DNA from: Caballeronia sp. M1242
Lineage (GTDB): Bacteria; Pseudomonadota; Gammaproteobacteria; Burkholderiales; Burkholderiaceae
Direction: 5' to 3'
Length of the DNA: 64,000 nucleotides
Assembly: GCF_017220215.1 (NCBI RefSeq)
Contig: NZ_CP071130.1
Span: 1,178,001-1,242,000, forward strand
The notes under the pieces are model-generated. The model was not told the DNA's origin, did no database searches, and worked only from the letters and a program-made list of their open reading frames with translations. Positions 62,733-64,000 of this stretch are shown piece after piece (within the stretch, counting starts at the first letter, position 1; every line of letters starts with the position of its first letter). The position numbers and the translations under genes are program-made.

Positions 62733-64000
62733 TCATCGCTGCCGCAGCCAGACGCGGCATAACGACACGAGCTTATCCACGTCGATGGGCTTCGATATGT
62801 AGTCGTCCGCACCCGCCTCGAGACATTTCTCGCGATCGCTCTGCATGGCTTTCGCCGTCAGCGCGATGATCGGCAGGCGCGCGTGCTCGGGGTGCTTGCG
62901 AATTTCGGTCATCGCGGTGAGGCCGTCCATCTCGGGCATCATCACGTCCATCAGAACGAGATCGATGTCGTCGCGGCGCGCGAGCGCCTCCAGCGCCTCG
63001 CGTCCGTTGCGCGCGATTTCGAGCGTCGCGCCGAGCGGCTCGATCACGCGCGAAAGCGCGAAGATATTGCGCACGTCGTCTTCCGCGAGAAGGATGTTGC
63101 GGCCTTCGAACACGTCGTCGCGCTGGCGCGCCGCGCGCAGCATGCGCTGCTGCTCCGGCGGCAGCGCGCTTTCGACGCTATGCAGAAACAGCGTGACTTC
63201 GTCGAGCAAGCGCTCCGGCGACTTCGCGCCCTTGATGATGATGGACTTGGAGTAACGCCGCAGACGCTGCTCTTCTTCCGCCGAAATCTGCCGGCCGGTA
63301 TAGACGATGACCGGCGGCGACGCGTTTCCGCTGCTCGTCGAGACTTTCTCCAGCAACTCGTAGCCCGAGCCGTCGGGCAGCGCGAGGTCCATCACGACGC
63401 AATCGAACGGCGCGCGCTTCATTTCCTCAAGCGCCTCGGATATCGACCCCGCTTCCACGATGCCGACCGTCTCGCTCGCCAGCAACGCGTGAATGCTTTG
63501 CCGCAGCGCAGGGTCGTCCTCGACCACGAGCACGCGCCGCGCGCCCTGCGACGAACGCGCTTCCAGCTTGCGGATGGCCTGCGCGAGATCATCGCGGGCG
63601 CTCGGCTTGAGCGTGTAGCCAATTGCGCCCAGATGCAGCGCGACATCGGCGTGATCCGTGGCGGACACGATATGAATCGGAATGTGGCGCGTCATCGGGT
63701 CGTGCTTGAGCCATTCGAGCACGGTGAGACCCGACTGATCGGGCAGGCCGATATCCAGCAAAATGCCGTTCGGTTGCATGGACCGCGCGAGCTCGACGCC
63801 CTGCGTCGCCGTGGCCGCGTGCACGCAATCGAAGTCGAGTTCGTGCGCGAGGTCGTACAGGATATGCGCGAAACGCTGATCGTCCTCGATCACGAGAATG
63901 ACGCGATCCGGCCGCTGACGTTTCGCGCGGTCATCGGCGATGCCTTGCGGCTCGGGCATCGCGGGAACCGGTTGCGGGGCAAGGGGCGCGGGCGCAGGCG
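62733..64000 (-). CDS. C-terminal part of a large hybrid kinase with three receiver domains (partial)
   Basis: At least 422 residues of an open frame that runs off the window end. Three receiver domains follow one another, each with its acceptor Asp: GILLDIGLPDQSG, CVVMDLALPDGSG and LVLMDVMMPEMDG. The frame continues upstream through a Pro/Ala-rich linker (PAPLAPQPVPAMPEPQ), so the Met at 63959 is probably internal. The histidine-kinase part would be outside the window. It leads the cheR-cheB-kinase operon. Confidence 0.82.
   Translation of the reverse strand, partial: PAPAPLAPQPVPAMPEPQGIADDRAKRQRPDRVILVIEDDQRFAHILYDLAHELDFDCVHAATATQGVELARSMQPNGILLDIGLPDQSGLTVLEWLKHDPMTRHIPIHIVSATDHADVALHLGAIGYTLKPSARDDLAQAIRKLEARSSQGARRVLVVEDDPALRQSIHALLASETVGIVEAGSISEALEEMKRAPFDCVVMDLALPDGSGYELLEKVSTSSGNASPPVIVYTGRQISAEEEQRLRRYSKSIIIKGAKSPERLLDEVTLFLHSVESALPPEQQRMLRAARQRDDVFEGRNILLAEDDVRNIFALSRVIEPLGATLEIARNGREALEALARRDDIDLVLMDVMMPEMDGLTAMTEIRKHPEHARLPIIALTAKAMQSDREKCLEAGADDYISKPIDVDKLVSLCRVWLRQR

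Noticed and set aside
1..64000. tRNA, rRNA, CRISPR array or prophage
   Set aside because: I saw no cloverleaf-like or rRNA sequence, no regularly spaced direct repeats and no phage or integrase genes.

Overview
The window is about 62-65% GC and reads as Burkholderiaceae chromosome, most likely Paraburkholderia or Caballeronia (inference from codon bias, the accessory genes and a repeat family typical of that group). About two thirds of it is one methylotrophy region: lanthanide-type methanol oxidation, tetrahydromethanopterin (H4MPT)-linked formaldehyde oxidation, and the cofactor pathways for PQQ, H4MPT and methanofuran.

Layout. 0-3.3 kb: start of an exported protein, an aromatic-acid MFS transporter, phnN and a membrane protein. 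3.3-10.5 kb (minus strand): the xox operon, xoxF-xoxG-xoxJ, an unknown exported protein, two quinoprotein-relay metallo-beta-lactamase-fold proteins around a SoxYZ-like carrier, and an EthD protein. 10.9-29.1 kb: the H4MPT/methanofuran block with a pterin dehydratase, beta-RFAP synthase, mtdB, an ATP-grasp protein, mch, a RimK-type ligase, a CitG-like protein, fae, folB, a sigma-54 activator, a flavoprotein reductase, a dihydropteroate-synthase-like protein, an isolated pqqA, and homologues of the methanofuran enzymes MfnB, MfnE, MfnF and MfnD. 29.9-39.2 kb: a single long operon fhcBADC, cytochrome b561, pqqBCDE and a LuxR-type response regulator. 39.1-42.5 kb (minus strand): the facing histidine kinase, a PQQ-associated beta-propeller and a DUF3280-type protein. 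42.7-64 kb: ordinary accessory genes (small proteins, DnaJ and HD proteins, MFS, lytic transglycosylase, EAL, an amino-acid-type ABC importer, egtD, acylphosphatase and a CheB/CheR/hybrid-kinase cluster).

How it works together. XoxF (PQQ plus lanthanide) would oxidise methanol in the periplasm and pass electrons to XoxG. Formaldehyde is condensed with H4MPT by Fae, oxidised by MtdB, hydrolysed by Mch and released as formate by the Fhc complex. The rest of the block makes the cofactors.

Regulation. Five sequences resembling sigma-54 (-24/-12) promoters lie upstream of xoxF, mptG, fae, pqqA and fhcB, and the region encodes its own AcoR-like sigma-54 activator. A separate 15-bp palindrome occurs twice, upstream of the histidine kinase and upstream of the PQQ-associated propeller. 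Two ~585-bp inverted-repeat elements in opposite orientation bracket the H4MPT block. Other points of note are an orphan pqqA, a relay 'metallohydrolase' that has lost its zinc ligands, and a small protein with a double-glycine leader.
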